From Leifsonia sp. Leaf264 (GTDB lineage Bacteria > Actinomycetota > Actinomycetes > Actinomycetales > Microbacteriaceae): DNA of 43,100 nucleotides. Of the stretch, positions 42,982 through 43,100 are shown piece after piece. The notes under the pieces are model-generated. The model saw only the letters and a program-made list of their open reading frames with translations. It had not been told where the DNA came from and did not search any database. The DNA lies in contig NZ_LMMR01000001.1 in assembly GCF_001422325.1 (NCBI RefSeq), positions 1,047,887 through 1,090,986 on the forward strand. Direction: 5' to 3'. Positions within the stretch are counted from its first letter, which is position 1, and every line of letters starts with the position of its first letter. The translations under genes and the position numbers were made by a program.

Positions 42982-43100
42982 AGAAACCACGAAGAGTGTT
43001 ACACACGCCTCCTGGCGTCGAATATTCAGTTGTGGGGTATCGCGCTTCTCTTGGTGACACGGCGGCACTGTTACACGCCATTTCCGCAGCAAAAGAGCGG

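Overview
The window is GC-rich, actinobacterial chromosomal DNA. The most likely source is a member of the Microbacteriaceae (Microbacterium/Leifsonia-like). That placement rests on the gene families and their order: serC-DUF2530-DUF3027-cold shock protein-Helicase_C_3 protein-XPB helicase, and DUF3263-LytR_C-cspA-DUF3048-groEL-WXG100. CIRCE-controlled groEL and several apparently leaderless promoters (TANNNT ending 6-8 nt before the start codon) also fit. No species-level call is possible from sequence reading alone.

Layout. (1) 1-10403 looks accessory. It holds the end of a serine recombinase, a hypothetical gene, a four-gene minus-strand operon (three alpha/beta hydrolases plus a metallo-beta-lactamase-fold hydrolase) divergent from a large ATP-binding LuxR regulator, a one-pass membrane protein, a DinB-like protein and a small DUF1871-like protein. 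Tandem repeats, orphan terminators and long gaps are common here. It ends against the 3' end of a tRNA-Arg(CCT) gene, a classic island boundary. (2) 10404-35457 is conserved chromosome. It holds two exported cell-wall hydrolases (CHAP and NlpC/P60) that share a novel-looking N-terminal module, an HNH endonuclease with a complex leader, a DtxR/IdeR-type metal regulator, serC, a helicase pair, an oxidoreductase-folP2-like-RibD-like operon, a two-component system, lipoproteins, a WXG100 protein, groEL with CIRCE, cspA, LytR_C/DUF3263, msrB, a nitroreductase-like gene and a YdcZ-type transporter. (3) 35437-41264 is a mobile unit. A 169-bp tandem duplication carries a D-armless tRNA-Thr-like sequence, followed by four overlapping genes: three tyrosine recombinases and a small HTH/coiled-coil protein, resembling Tn554 TnpA/TnpB/TnpC with one extra, catalytically degenerate recombinase. 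(4) 41410-43100 holds a DUF1254/DUF1214 protein and an intact tRNA-Thr(TGT).

How the parts work together. The LuxR protein and the divergent hydrolase operon look like one regulated catabolic or detoxification unit. The four recombinase genes are almost certainly co-translated (four-base stop/start overlaps) and act as one integration machine. The oxidoreductase, folP2-like and RibD-like genes overlap and form one operon. The best leads for something undescribed are the four-gene recombinase element with its duplicated tRNA-like junction, the HNH leader (mini-ORF running into a terminator) and the shared wall-hydrolase module.
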